The position numbers and the translations under genes are program-made. From Gaiellasilicea sp963791905 (GTDB taxonomy: Bacteria > Actinomycetota > Thermoleophilia > Gaiellales > Gaiellaceae): a DNA stretch of 64,000 bases. Location: assembly GCA_963791905.1 (NCBI GenBank), contig CAWBTX010000005.1, forward strand, positions 1,054,001-1,118,000, written 5' to 3'. The notes below the pieces were generated by a model. That model was not told the origin of the DNA. It made no database searches and saw only the letters and a list, made by a program, of their open reading frames with translations. Numbering within the stretch: position 1 is the stretch's first letter; each line of letters begins with the position of its first letter. Below, one piece after another: positions 1 through 7,488 of this stretch.

Positions 1-435
1 GTGCCACGAGGGCACCGGCGCGAGCTCGAGCAGCGCGCGGCCGCCGCGCGGCTCGGCGTAGCCGAAGTCGGCGAGCTCCTCGTCCCAGGCGACCTCGAGC
101 AGCCCCTCCTTCACGCGGTGGTCGAGCCACGCGCCGCGGAAGACGAGCTTGCGCAGCCAGTAGACGAGCGACTCGCCCTCGAACAGGCCGACCTGCTCCC
201 AGTGGCGCATCACGTAGCGGCCGAGGGCGCTGCGCGGGTCGGCGATCCGGCCGTCCGCGGCGAGCTCGACCAGGTCGGCGGTCTCCTCGTCGTCGAGGTC
301 GTTCGAGGCGATCAGGCCGAGCTTGACCGCCGCCGCGGTGATCCGCTCCTCGAAGTCGGTCGCGTTGAAGCCGAACCGGGAGCCGAGAAACTCGACGACG
401 TAGTCCTCGCCGGAGGCGTAGTTCGTCTCACCCAT
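1..435 (-). CDS. Conserved-looking hypothetical protein, C-terminus beyond the left edge
   Basis: Reading leftward from an ATG at 433-435, 145 codons stay open to base 1, so the C-terminus is outside the window. The visible protein begins MGETNYASGEDYVVEFLG. It is acidic and soluble, with no signal peptide or membrane segment, and a tryptophan- and leucine-rich stretch near residues 78-110 (HWEQVGLFEGESLVYWLRKL). I do not recognise the family. The start is supported by a TACCCT hexamer (minus strand, 444-449) 8 bases upstream. That hexamer overlaps the -10 of the divergent small membrane protein gene at 460. Third-position GC is high throughout, as in real genes nearby. Confidence 0.7.
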   Translation of the reverse strand, partial: MGETNYASGEDYVVEFLGSRFGFNATDFEERITAAAVKLGLIASNDLDDEETADLVELAADGRIADPRSALGRYVMRHWEQVGLFEGESLVYWLRKLVFRGAWLDHRVKEGLLEVAWDEELADFGYAEPRGGRALLELAPVPSWH

Positions 436-443
436 CCGGGCGA

Positions 444-453
444 AGGGTACCGT
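444..453. promoter_or_regulatory. Overlapping divergent -10 elements
   Basis: On the plus strand TACCGT (448-453) ends 6 bases before the ATG at 460. On the minus strand TACCCT (444-449) ends 8 bases before the ATG at 435. The two hexamers share the TA step of a GGTACC palindrome, so RNA polymerase could probably not open both at once. No -35 is convincing. Confidence 0.5.
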
Positions 454-459
454 GGTGCC

Positions 460-672
460 ATGCTGGCTTCGAGGCGGGGCTGGGTCGCGATGACGCTGGT
501 CGTGCTCGCGATCTGGCTCATCGGCACCTGGGTGACGAAGTACTCGCTCGAGGAGATGGCGCTCTACACGCCGATTGCGGTGCTGGCGCTGGGCGCGCTC
601 GCGGCGATCATCCTGCTCTGGGTGAAGATCATCTCGGAGTCGCTTCGGCGCAGCCGCGAGCCGGAACGCTGA
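460..672 (+). CDS. Small two-helix membrane protein
   Basis: This 70-residue protein has two hydrophobic segments, about residues 8-26 (VAMTLVVLAIWLIGTWV) and 36-57 (LYTPIAVLALGALAAIILLW), followed by a basic tail (RRSREPER). It therefore looks like a small helical-hairpin inner-membrane protein. The ATG at 460 is preceded by TACCGT with a 6-base gap, the leaderless arrangement seen repeatedly in this window. It is divergent from the unknown gene at the left edge and lies 50 bases upstream of recJ. Function is unknown. Confidence 0.65.
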   Translation: MLASRRGWVAMTLVVLAIWLIGTWVTKYSLEEMALYTPIAVLALGALAAIILLWVKIISESLRRSREPER

Positions 673-722
673 CCCCGCGCTGATCTACCGCCGTCCGACG
701 GCGTCCGTACCGTCGGTCGGCC

Positions 723-2615
723 ATGCTCGAAGGCACCTGGACGATCGAACGCTGCGCCTACGCCGAGGTGCAGACGCTGGCGCGCGAGCTCCGAGTCAGC
801 GAGACGACGGCGGCGATCCTCGTCCGGCGGGGCTATGCCGACCCCGCCGAGGCTCGGGCGTTTCTCGACGGTGAGCGCGAGCCGCACGATCCGTTTCTGC
901 TCGGCGACATGGCCGACGCCGTCGACCGGATCCGGGCGGCCGTCGCGGCCGGCACGCGGATCTGCGTGCACGGCGACTACGACGTCGACGGCATCTGCGC
1001 GACAGCCCTCGCGGTCCTGACGCTCCGGGAGCTCGGCGCGGACGTCGAGTGGCACCTCCCGAGCCGCTTCGAGGAGGGTTACGGCGTCTCCCGCACGACG
1101 ATTGCCCGGCTCGCCGACGGCGGATGCGGGCTCGTGCTGACGGTGGACTGCGGGATCACCGCCGTCGAGGAGGTCGCGGAGGCAAAGTCGCTCGGGCTCG
1201 AGGTCGTCGTCACGGACCATCACCGGCCCGCCGAGACGCTGCCCGACTGCCCGATCGTCGCGACGCGGCCGTCGGACTATCCGTTCCCCGAGCTGTGCGG
1301 GACCGGGGTGGTACACAAGCTGGCGCAGGCCCTGCTCGGTGCCGACCACCCGGCCGTCACCCGCCACGCCGACCTGGTCGCGTTGGCGACGATCGCCGAC
1401 GTCGTGCCGCTCCTCGACGAGAACCGATCGCTGGCGATCGCGGGCCTGCGCGGGCTCGCGCGGACGCAGAAGCCCGGGCTGCGCGCGTTGATGCGGAGCG
1501 CAGCCGTCGATCCGGCGACGGTCGACGCCGCAGCCGTCGGCTTCCGGCTCGCGCCGCGGATCAACGCCGCCGGCAGGCTGGGCCGGCCCGACACGGCACT
1601 CGAGCTCCTGCTGACCGGGAGCGAGGAGGAGTCGACGCGCCTCGCGGCCGAGCTGGAGACGCTGAACCGCGACCGGCAGGCAGTCGAGGAGCGCATCCTG
1701 CGCGCCGCCGTCGCCCAGATCGAGTCCTGGCCCGAGTCGCGGCGCCGGCGACGCGGCTACGTGCTCTGGGACGCTGATTGGCACGAAGGCGTGATCGGCA
1801 TCGTCGCCTCCCGCCTGGTCGACCGCTTCAACCGGCCGGTCGTGATGATCACCGGCACGGCCGAGGGCGACTGGAAGGGCTCCGGCCGGTCCGTCTCCTC
1901 GTTCGACCTCCACGGCGCGCTGGCGGCGACGTCGGCGCACCTTCGCCGCTTCGGCGGACACAGGGCGGCCGCGGGGCTCTCGATCGAGCCCGAGCAGCTG
2001 GAGGGTTTCGCGCAGGCCTTCGCCGCCCACGCCGATCTCGCGCTGACCGACATCGAACTCGTGCCGACGACGAGGATCGAGGCGATCGTTCCCGGCCGCG
2101 AGCTCACCCTCGCGCTCGCGACCGAGCTGGACCGCCTGGCCCCGTTCGGCCTCGGCAACCCCGACATCACCCTGCTCGTCCCGAGCTGCGAGCCGGTCGA
2201 GCCCGCGCTCGTCGGCGACGGCAAGCACCTCCGCTTTCGCATTCGCCAGCGGGGCCGTGATGCCGGCTCCGCCATTGCCTTCGGGCTCGGCAGGCAGTTC
2301 GATCGTCTCCACCGCACGAATGGACACAGCTCGGTTCGCTACGACTTAGCCTGCCGGCTGAAGGAGAACCACTGGAACGGCACCGTCGCGCCCCAGCTCG
2401 TGATCAGGCGTCTATTCGACGCGCCCGAGGGCTACGAGGAGCTCCGCGACCGGCTGGCCGAGCTGTGGCGCGCGGGTGAGGACGCCTGGTCGCCGGAGGC
2501 ACGGGCCGTCTTCGAGGAGCTCGAGCTGGCGGAGGGCGCGAAGCGGCAGCTGTACGAGTCCGAGGTCTTCCGGGCGCTGCTCCAGGCGGAGCCGGCGTTC
2601 GCCCAGGCGGCCTGA
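723..2615 (+). CDS. recJ: Single-stranded-DNA-specific exonuclease RecJ
   Basis: RecJ degrades single-stranded DNA 5'->3' in recombination, mismatch and base-excision repair. The 630-residue protein has the DHH phosphoesterase core: CVHGDYDVDG at residues 81-90, TVDCGI near 140, the DHH triad in VVVTDHHRP at 165-167, and LATIADVVPL near 225. The DHHA1 part follows, with DWHEGVIGIVASRLVDRF near 350, SGRSVSSFDL and the signature RFGGHRAAAG near 408. The C-terminus fits an OB-fold segment. Length is slightly above the usual 560-600. TACCGT lies 9 bases upstream of the ATG. The convergent strand carries only a long shadow frame, not a gene. Confidence 0.96.
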   Translation: MLEGTWTIERCAYAEVQTLARELRVSETTAAILVRRGYADPAEARAFLDGEREPHDPFLLGDMADAVDRIRAAVAAGTRICVHGDYDVDGICATALAVLTLRELGADVEWHLPSRFEEGYGVSRTTIARLADGGCGLVLTVDCGITAVEEVAEAKSLGLEVVVTDHHRPAETLPDCPIVATRPSDYPFPELCGTGVVHKLAQALLGADHPAVTRHADLVALATIADVVPLLDENRSLAIAGLRGLARTQKPGLRALMRSAAVDPATVDAAAVGFRLAPRINAAGRLGRPDTALELLLTGSEEESTRLAAELETLNRDRQAVEERILRAAVAQIESWPESRRRRRGYVLWDADWHEGVIGIVASRLVDRFNRPVVMITGTAEGDWKGSGRSVSSFDLHGALAATSAHLRRFGGHRAAAGLSIEPEQLEGFAQAFAAHADLALTDIELVPTTRIEAIVPGRELTLALATELDRLAPFGLGNPDITLLVPSCEPVEPALVGDGKHLRFRIRQRGRDAGSAIAFGLGRQFDRLHRTNGHSSVRYDLACRLKENHWNGTVAPQLVIRRLFDAPEGYEELRDRLAELWRAGEDAWSPEARAVFEELELAEGAKRQLYESEVFRALLQAEPAFAQAA

Positions 2616-2624
2616 GGTAGGCGG

Positions 2625-2759
2625 CTAGCGAAGCGCGCCGAGCGTGAGCCGGCTGCGCCGCGGAAGTCCCGAGCGCCGTCCGCGGGCCTCGTCGTCGAGC
2701 GCGACGATCAGCCGGGCGAGCTTCGTTGCCGTCTTGATCTGCTTGCGTCGTCTGAGCAT
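2625..2759 (-). CDS. Possible 44-residue basic peptide
   Basis: An ATG at 2757-2759 opens a frame of 44 codons on the minus strand between recJ and rel. It begins MLRRRKQIKTATKLARLIVA and continues arginine-rich. It resembles a small basic ribosome- or nucleic-acid-associated peptide in composition only. There is no clear Shine-Dalgarno sequence or -10. It may be chance coding potential in a 220-base gap. Confidence 0.3.
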   Translation of the reverse strand: MLRRRKQIKTATKLARLIVALDDEARGRRSGLPRRSRLTLGALR

Positions 2760-2826
2760 GGGTTGGCGTCGTTCCCCGTTTCAACGCGTAATCCTCCCGG
2801 GGAGTTTCGGCCGCAGGGTAGCCCAG

Positions 2827-2832
2827 TACACT
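2827..2832 (+). promoter_or_regulatory. -10 element of rel (leaderless)
   Basis: TACACT ends 7 bases before ATG 2840 and 4 bases before GTG 2837. The usual 6-7 base gap in this window favours the ATG as both transcription and translation start. Confidence 0.5.
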
Positions 2833-2839
2833 GAAAGTG

Positions 2840-5044
2840 ATGGCTGTCGTTGACGTTCAGAAGCACCACCAGGACCTCGTCGACGAGCTGATCGCGGCCG
2901 TCGAGTCGTACTACCCCGGCGTCGACAAGGAGCTGATCGCCCGCGCCTTCCACTTCGCCGCAGCGGCGCACGAGGGCCAGGTGCGCCGCTCGGGCGAGCC
3001 GTTCGTGCACCACCCGTGGGCGACCGCGAAGATCTGCGCGGAGCTGCGGCTCGACGACCAGTCGATCGCGGCGGCGCTGCTCCACGACGTCGTCGAGGAC
3101 ACGGACACCGATCTCGAAGAGGTCCGGGCTGAGTTCGGCGACGAGATCGCCACCCTCGTGGAAGGCGTCACGAAGCTGACCAGGACGAGCTTCCAGAGCC
3201 GCGAGCAGGCCGAAGCCGAGAACTACCGGAAGATGATCGTCGCGATGGCGCAGGACGTCCGCGTCATCCTGATCAAGCTCGCCGACCGGCTCCACAACAT
3301 GCGCACGATCGAGTACCAGGGCAAGCAGGCCCAGGTGCGCAAGGCGAAGGAGACGCTCGAGGTCTACGCGCCGCTCGCGCACCGCCTGGGCATCCACGCC
3401 CTCAAGTGGGAGCTCGAGGATCTCTCGTTCGCCATCCTCCATCCGCGCAAGTACGCGGAGATCAGCGCGATGGTCGCCGACAAGCGCGCCGACCGCGAGG
3501 CCGCGGTGAAGAAGGCGGGCGAGATCCTGCAGACGGAGCTCGAGAAGGCCGACATCCCGGCCGACATCTCCGGCCGCGCGAAGCACTTCTACTCGATCTA
3601 CGACAAGATGGCCAAGAAGGGCCGCGAGTTCAACGAGATCTACGATCTCACGGCGATGCGCGTGACCGTGGAGCGCTCGGGCGAGGAGGGCACCCGCGAC
3701 TGCTACGGCGCGCTCGGGCTCATCCACTCGCTCTGGAAGCCGATGCCGGGACGCTTCAAGGACTTCGTCGCGATGCCGAAGTTCAACCGCTACCGCTCGC
3801 TGCATACGACAGTGATCGGGCCGGAGGGGACGCCGCTCGAGATCCAGGTGCGGACGCGCGACATGCACGAGGAAGCCGAGTACGGCATCGCTGCGCATTG
3901 GGTCTACAAGCGCGGCAAGGGTGCGAAGCAGGACGAGGAATGGCTCACCTGGGTGAAGTCGCTGATGGACTGGCAGCAGGACGAGTCCGACCCGCGCGAG
4001 TTCATGAAGACGTTTCGCACCGACCTCTTCGACGACGAGGTGTACGTCTTCACGCCGAAGGGCGAGGTGAAGACGCTGCCGACCGGCGCGACGCCGATCG
4101 ACTTCGCCTACGCCGTCCACACCGACGTCGGCCACAAGACGGTTGGCGCCAAGATCAACGGGCGGATCGTGCCGCTGCACTACCGCCTGAAGAGCGGCGA
4201 CTTCGTCGAAATCCTGACGTCGAAGAGCGGACGCGGCCCGTCGCGCGACTGGATGTCGCTCGCGGCCTCGTCCCGCGCGCGCAACAAGATCCGCCAGTGG
4301 TTCCAGCGCGAGACACGCGGTGAGACCGAGGCCAAGGGGCGCGAGGCGCTCGACAACGCGCTGAAGGCCCAGAGCCTGCCCTACCGCAAGCTGCAGGGCT
4401 CGGCGGTGCTCGCCCAGGTGATCCGCGAGACCGGCTTCAAGAAGGCCGAGGACTTCTACATCGCGCTCGGCTCCGGGAAGCTGCAGGCCGGCCAGATCGT
4501 CAACAAGGTGCTCCAGCGCCTGAAGACCGACGAGGTGGCGGAGGAGCCCGCCGTCCCACTGAAGGCGCCCCGCGCCCGCTCGACCGTCGCCGGCGACACG
4601 CTCGGGATCAAGGTGCACGGCGTCGAGGACGTGCTCGTCCGGATGGCCAAGTGCTGCACGCCCGTTCCGGGCGACCCGATCCTCGGCTACATCTCGCTCG
4701 GCCGCGGGATCACGATCCACCGCGAGGACTGCCCGAACGTGAAGGCGCTGATGCGGAATCCGGAGCGCTTCACGCCGGTCGAGTGGGACGGCAGCATCAC
4801 CACGAGCTTCCGCGTCCAGATCGCCGTGGACTCGTTCGATCGCCCGCGCCTGCTCGAGGACGTCGCCCGCACGTTCGCCGAGCACGGCGCGAACATCGTC
4901 TCGTACGGCGGGGTCGTCGAGGACGGGATGGCGCGCAACTGGTACACGGCCGAGGTCGGCGAGGTGAAGGAGCTGCGGACGCTGCTCGGCGCGCTCCGCA
5001 ACCTCGACGCTGTCTTCGACGCCTACCGCGTCACGCCTAATTAG
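2840..5044 (+). CDS. rel: Bifunctional (p)ppGpp synthetase/hydrolase Rel
   Basis: The enzyme makes (p)ppGpp from ATP and GDP/GTP during starvation and hydrolyses it back. The 734 residues follow the long RSH layout. First is an HD hydrolase domain with an intact metal site (LLHDVVEDTDTD, near residue 76). Next is a synthetase domain with GRFKDFVAMPKFNRYRSLHT near 305 and EIQVRTRDMHEEAEYGIAAHW. A TGS domain follows (VYVFTPKGEVKTLPTGAT), then a conserved-cysteine region (AKCCTPVPGD) and a C-terminal ACT domain (RVQIAVDSFDRPRLLEDVA). The charge motif is RFKD rather than EXDD, the mark of bifunctional Rel rather than RelA. ATG 2840 is preferred over GTG 2837 on -10 spacing. Confidence 0.96.
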   Translation: MAVVDVQKHHQDLVDELIAAVESYYPGVDKELIARAFHFAAAAHEGQVRRSGEPFVHHPWATAKICAELRLDDQSIAAALLHDVVEDTDTDLEEVRAEFGDEIATLVEGVTKLTRTSFQSREQAEAENYRKMIVAMAQDVRVILIKLADRLHNMRTIEYQGKQAQVRKAKETLEVYAPLAHRLGIHALKWELEDLSFAILHPRKYAEISAMVADKRADREAAVKKAGEILQTELEKADIPADISGRAKHFYSIYDKMAKKGREFNEIYDLTAMRVTVERSGEEGTRDCYGALGLIHSLWKPMPGRFKDFVAMPKFNRYRSLHTTVIGPEGTPLEIQVRTRDMHEEAEYGIAAHWVYKRGKGAKQDEEWLTWVKSLMDWQQDESDPREFMKTFRTDLFDDEVYVFTPKGEVKTLPTGATPIDFAYAVHTDVGHKTVGAKINGRIVPLHYRLKSGDFVEILTSKSGRGPSRDWMSLAASSRARNKIRQWFQRETRGETEAKGREALDNALKAQSLPYRKLQGSAVLAQVIRETGFKKAEDFYIALGSGKLQAGQIVNKVLQRLKTDEVAEEPAVPLKAPRARSTVAGDTLGIKVHGVEDVLVRMAKCCTPVPGDPILGYISLGRGITIHREDCPNVKALMRNPERFTPVEWDGSITTSFRVQIAVDSFDRPRLLEDVARTFAEHGANIVSYGGVVEDGMARNWYTAEVGEVKELRTLLGALRNLDAVFDAYRVTPN

Positions 5045-5088
5045 CGCGCAACCCCTCTGAAGGGCCCGGAAGGGCGCGATCACTCGTT

Positions 5089-5105
5089 CGAGGGATCATC
5101 CCTCG
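5089..5105. repeat. Small perfect hairpin after rel
   Basis: Seven-base arms CGAGGGA and TCCCTCG enclose a TCA loop, 44 bases after the rel stop. It may contribute to termination of rel. No T-tract follows. Confidence 0.4.
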
Positions 5106-5198
5106 ATCGAGCGGGGTACCCCGATCAAGGGATGGACGGCGGCGCAGGACCGAAGTACAACGTGAGGGAAGGGGGAGGGGGGACTGCGGGAACCTGCG

Positions 5199-5232
5199 GC
5201 GCCCGTTCGACGGACGTACATCGAACGGGCGC
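5199..5232. terminator. Perfect 12-bp hairpin between convergent genes
   Basis: GCGCCCGTTCGA (5199-5210) and its exact reverse complement (5221-5232) are separated by 10 bases. The hairpin lies between the ends of rel (+) and the GAF gene (-), the place expected for a bidirectional terminator. There is no T-run. The 217-base gap 5045-5261 otherwise holds only the smaller hairpin at 5089 and a G-rich tract near 5165-5183. Confidence 0.6.
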
Positions 5233-5261
5233 GCCCCGCAATGCTTTTCGCGAAGGAGGTG

Positions 5262-5639
5262 CTACGGCGACCAGCCCTCGCCGCCGGTGTCCCAGCCGAC
5301 CAGCGCGTACGGCGACACGAGCACCGCGACCCGTTCGAGGAGCGTGCGATCGTCTCCGGTGGGCTCTCGGCCCACCTCGAGCTCGGCGACTCGCCGGCCC
5401 TGCCAGGCGATCGGAAACGCGGTGACGGGCGCCTCGTCGCCCGCGGTCGGACCAGGCGCGAGCGTCTCCTCCTCGACGAAGCTGATCCGGACGAAGACGC
5501 CGAGCCGCTCGTGGAGGATCGCGACGACCTCACGGAGCACGTCGTCGGCGTCGCCGCCGCGGTTCAGCACCCGCTCGATCGCCTCCAGGGCGCCCGTATG
5601 CGCTCGCTCATGCCTCGAGGTCCGGCCCCTCGAAGGCAC
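5262..5639 (-). CDS. Small GAF-domain-like protein
   Basis: The protein is up to 125 residues. Its core (IERVLNRGGDADDVLREVVA, then ILHERLGVFVRISFVEEETL, and later VTAFPIAWQGRRVAELEVG) has the helix-strand pattern of a stand-alone GAF sensor domain, ending in LLERVAVLVSPYALVGWDTGG. The ligand is unknown. It is the last gene of manB-thioesterase-GAF. The GTG at 5639 overlaps the thioesterase by 32 bases, giving an N-terminus that is not GAF-like (MPSRGRTSRHERAH). An internal GTG near 5576 would give a shorter protein, so the start is uncertain. Confidence 0.7.
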   Translation of the reverse strand: MPSRGRTSRHERAHTGALEAIERVLNRGGDADDVLREVVAILHERLGVFVRISFVEEETLAPGPTAGDEAPVTAFPIAWQGRRVAELEVGREPTGDDRTLLERVAVLVSPYALVGWDTGGEGWSP

Positions 5640-6066
5640 GGATCGCGTCGCGGTACTCCGCGGGGATCTCGGCCGGCCGGCGCGCCGCGAGATCGACCAG
5701 GACGAGCGTCTGCGTCGCGGTGACCATCAAGAGGTCGTCGTCCAGCCGGTAGGCGGCGCACTCGTACGTCGCGCTGGTGCGGCCGATCCGCGCGAGCCGG
5801 ACGAAGATCTCGAGCAGGTCGTCGAACCGCGCGGGCGCGTGGTACTCGACGCTCGACGCGCGCATGACGAAGTCGCGACCTGGAATCGCCGTGCCGCTGA
5901 TCCCCAGGTGGCGGTGGTACTCGGTGCGCCCGTGGTCGAAATACGGCAAATACCGGCCGTAATAGACGACTCCCTGCGCGTCCGTGTCCGAGAACCACAC
6001 CCGCGCGATCGCCGAGTACTTGAACGGCGGCTTCCGGTCGGTCTCCCGGCCGAGCTCGTACGTCAT
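5608..6066 (-). CDS. Hot-dog-fold acyl-CoA thioesterase (YbgC/4-hydroxybenzoyl-CoA thioesterase type)
   Basis: The 152-residue protein carries the family signature near residues 25-45: FSDTDAQGVVYYGRYLPYFD, whose aspartates and GVVYYG correspond to the YbgC-type active-site loop. The family hydrolyses acyl-CoA thioesters in the cytoplasm. The substrate cannot be deduced here. Its ATG (6064-6066) overlaps the stop of the phosphohexomutase gene by 4 bases, so the two are translationally coupled. It is followed by the overlapping GAF gene. The link between a sugar-phosphate mutase and a thioesterase is unexplained. Confidence 0.88.
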   Translation of the reverse strand: MTYELGRETDRKPPFKYSAIARVWFSDTDAQGVVYYGRYLPYFDHGRTEYHRHLGISGTAIPGRDFVMRASSVEYHAPARFDDLLEIFVRLARIGRTSATYECAAYRLDDDLLMVTATQTLVLVDLAARRPAEIPAEYRDAIRAFEGPDLEA

Positions 6067-7412
6067 GAGCGGATGAGCTCGAGCACCTCGTCGCGCTTCT
6101 GCTCCATCAGCTCCTCCGAGAGGGCCTCGAGATTCAGGCGCAGCAGCGGCTCCGTGTTCGAGGGCCGCACGTTGAAGTGCCAGTCGTCGTAGTCGACCGA
6201 GATCCCGTCGAGGTGGGAGACATCGCCGTCGGCGTACCGCTCCTTCAGCTCCTGCAGCTTCAGCGCGACGTCGGGAACGGGCGTGTTGATCTCGCCGGTG
6301 AGGAAGAAGCGCTCGCGGTACGGCGCGAGGATCTCCGACAGCTTCCGTCCCTCCTTCGAGATCAGCTCGAGCATGAGCAGGAACGGGACGACCCCGGAGT
6401 CGGCCTGCGAGAAGTCGCGGAAGTAGTAGTGCGCCGAGACCTCGCCGCCGAAGACCGCGTCATCCTTGCGCATGCGGTGCTTGATGTAGGCGTGGCCGAC
6501 GCGGTTGATCAGGGCCTCGCCGCCGGCCTGCTCGATCGCCTCGGGCACGGCGCGGCTCGCGCGGACGTCGTAGATGACGCGTCCGCCGCCCTCCTTCTCC
6601 AGGATCGCGCGCGCCAGGAGAGCGGTGACGAAGTCGCCGGGGACGAACTCGCCGGTGTCGTCGACGAAGAAGCAGCGGTCGGCGTCGCCGTCGAAGGCGA
6701 CGCCGAGGTCGGCGCCCTCCTCGCGCGTCTTCCGGACGACGAACTCGCGGTTCTCCGGCAGCAGCGGGTTCGGCTCGTGGTTCGGGAACGTGCCGTCGGG
6801 CTCGAAGTAGCAGGTGACGGCGTCGATCGGCAGCCGCTCGAGGACCGGCGGCAGCATCACGCCGGCCATCCCGTTCGCCGCGTCGACGACCACGCGCAGC
6901 GGCCGCATCGCCTCGACGTCCACGAACGAGAGCACCTTGTCCACGAAGGCCGGCCAGATGTCCTGCTCGCGGACGGTGCCGCGCGGCCGAGAAGGCTTGT
7001 GTTGTTTCAACACAAGCTCCATCGCGCGGTCGCGGATCTCGAGCAGTCCCGACTCGCCGCCGACCGGCAGCGCGCCGCGACGGACGATCTTCATCCCCGT
7101 GTACTCCTTGGGGTTGTGCGAGGCGGTCACGACCACGCCGCCGTCCAGCCCAAGCTCGCCGACCGCGAAATAGACCATCTCGGTGCCGACGAGGCCGAGG
7201 TCGAGCACGTCGGCGCCTGCGTCGGCTGCGCCGTCGATCAGCGCGACCGCCATCGAGGGCGAGGAGAGCCGCATGTCCCGCCCGACCGCGATCGTCCTCG
7301 GCTCGAACTGCTCGACATAGGCGCAGCCGATCGCGTACGCGCCCTCCTCGTCGAGCTCGGTCTCGTACAGGCCGCGGACGTCGTATGCCTTGAAGACCTT
7401 CGGGTCGAGCAC
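6063..7412 (-). CDS. manB: Phosphomannomutase/phosphoglucomutase
   Basis: This alpha-D-phosphohexomutase interconverts hexose 1- and 6-phosphates for cell-envelope sugar nucleotides. The 449 residues show all four family signatures: the phosphoserine loop TASHNP (about residue 99), the metal loop FDGDADRCFF (about 228), the sugar-binding GGEVSAHYYFRDF (about 317) and the phosphate-binding RPSNTEPLLRL near the C-terminus. The start is GTG 7412, with TAGCAT 6 bases upstream. A perfect 10-bp hairpin lies inside the gene at 6995-7017, encoding the non-conserved linker VLKQHKP. It heads the operon with the thioesterase and GAF genes. Substrate preference (Man versus Glc) is not resolved. Confidence 0.93.
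   Translation of the reverse strand: MLDPKVFKAYDVRGLYETELDEEGAYAIGCAYVEQFEPRTIAVGRDMRLSSPSMAVALIDGAADAGADVLDLGLVGTEMVYFAVGELGLDGGVVVTASHNPKEYTGMKIVRRGALPVGGESGLLEIRDRAMELVLKQHKPSRPRGTVREQDIWPAFVDKVLSFVDVEAMRPLRVVVDAANGMAGVMLPPVLERLPIDAVTCYFEPDGTFPNHEPNPLLPENREFVVRKTREEGADLGVAFDGDADRCFFVDDTGEFVPGDFVTALLARAILEKEGGGRVIYDVRASRAVPEAIEQAGGEALINRVGHAYIKHRMRKDDAVFGGEVSAHYYFRDFSQADSGVVPFLLMLELISKEGRKLSEILAPYRERFFLTGEINTPVPDVALKLQELKERYADGDVSHLDGISVDYDDWHFNVRPSNTEPLLRLNLEALSEELMEQKRDEVLELIRS
6995..7017. repeat. Perfect intragenic hairpin, 10-bp arms, TTT loop
   Basis: GCTTGTGTTG and CAACACAAGC flank TTT inside the phosphohexomutase gene. The low GC of the element contrasts with its surroundings. It encodes a variable linker between domains. 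Confidence 0.75.
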
Positions 7413-7418
7413 GAGCCG

Positions 7419-7424
7419 ATGCTA
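7419..7424 (-). promoter_or_regulatory. -10 element of manB (leaderless)
   Basis: Minus-strand TAGCAT ends 6 bases before the GTG start at 7412. The divergent cyclase-ATPase promoter lies 53 bases away. Confidence 0.5.
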
Positions 7425-7476
7425 TGGGACGGTGCGCCGTTCGGCCCGCGGCACCGGCCAGACATCGTCTCGCAAC

Positions 7477-7482
7477 TACAAT
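7477..7482 (+). promoter_or_regulatory. -10 element of the cyclase-ATPase gene (leaderless)
   Basis: TACAAT ends 6 bases before GTG 7489. This selects that start over an upstream in-frame start at 7390, which lies inside the divergent manB gene. Confidence 0.55.
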
Positions 7483-7488
7483 CCGGGA

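Noticed and set aside
564..2327. Long open frame antisense to recJ
   Set aside because: Composition is low-complexity Arg/Ala/Gly/Glu, typical of the antisense frame in very GC-rich genes. recJ on the plus strand has all catalytic motifs.
2708..5083. Long frame antisense to rel
   Set aside because: No domain or motif. It mirrors the codon bias of rel, whose domains are all intact.
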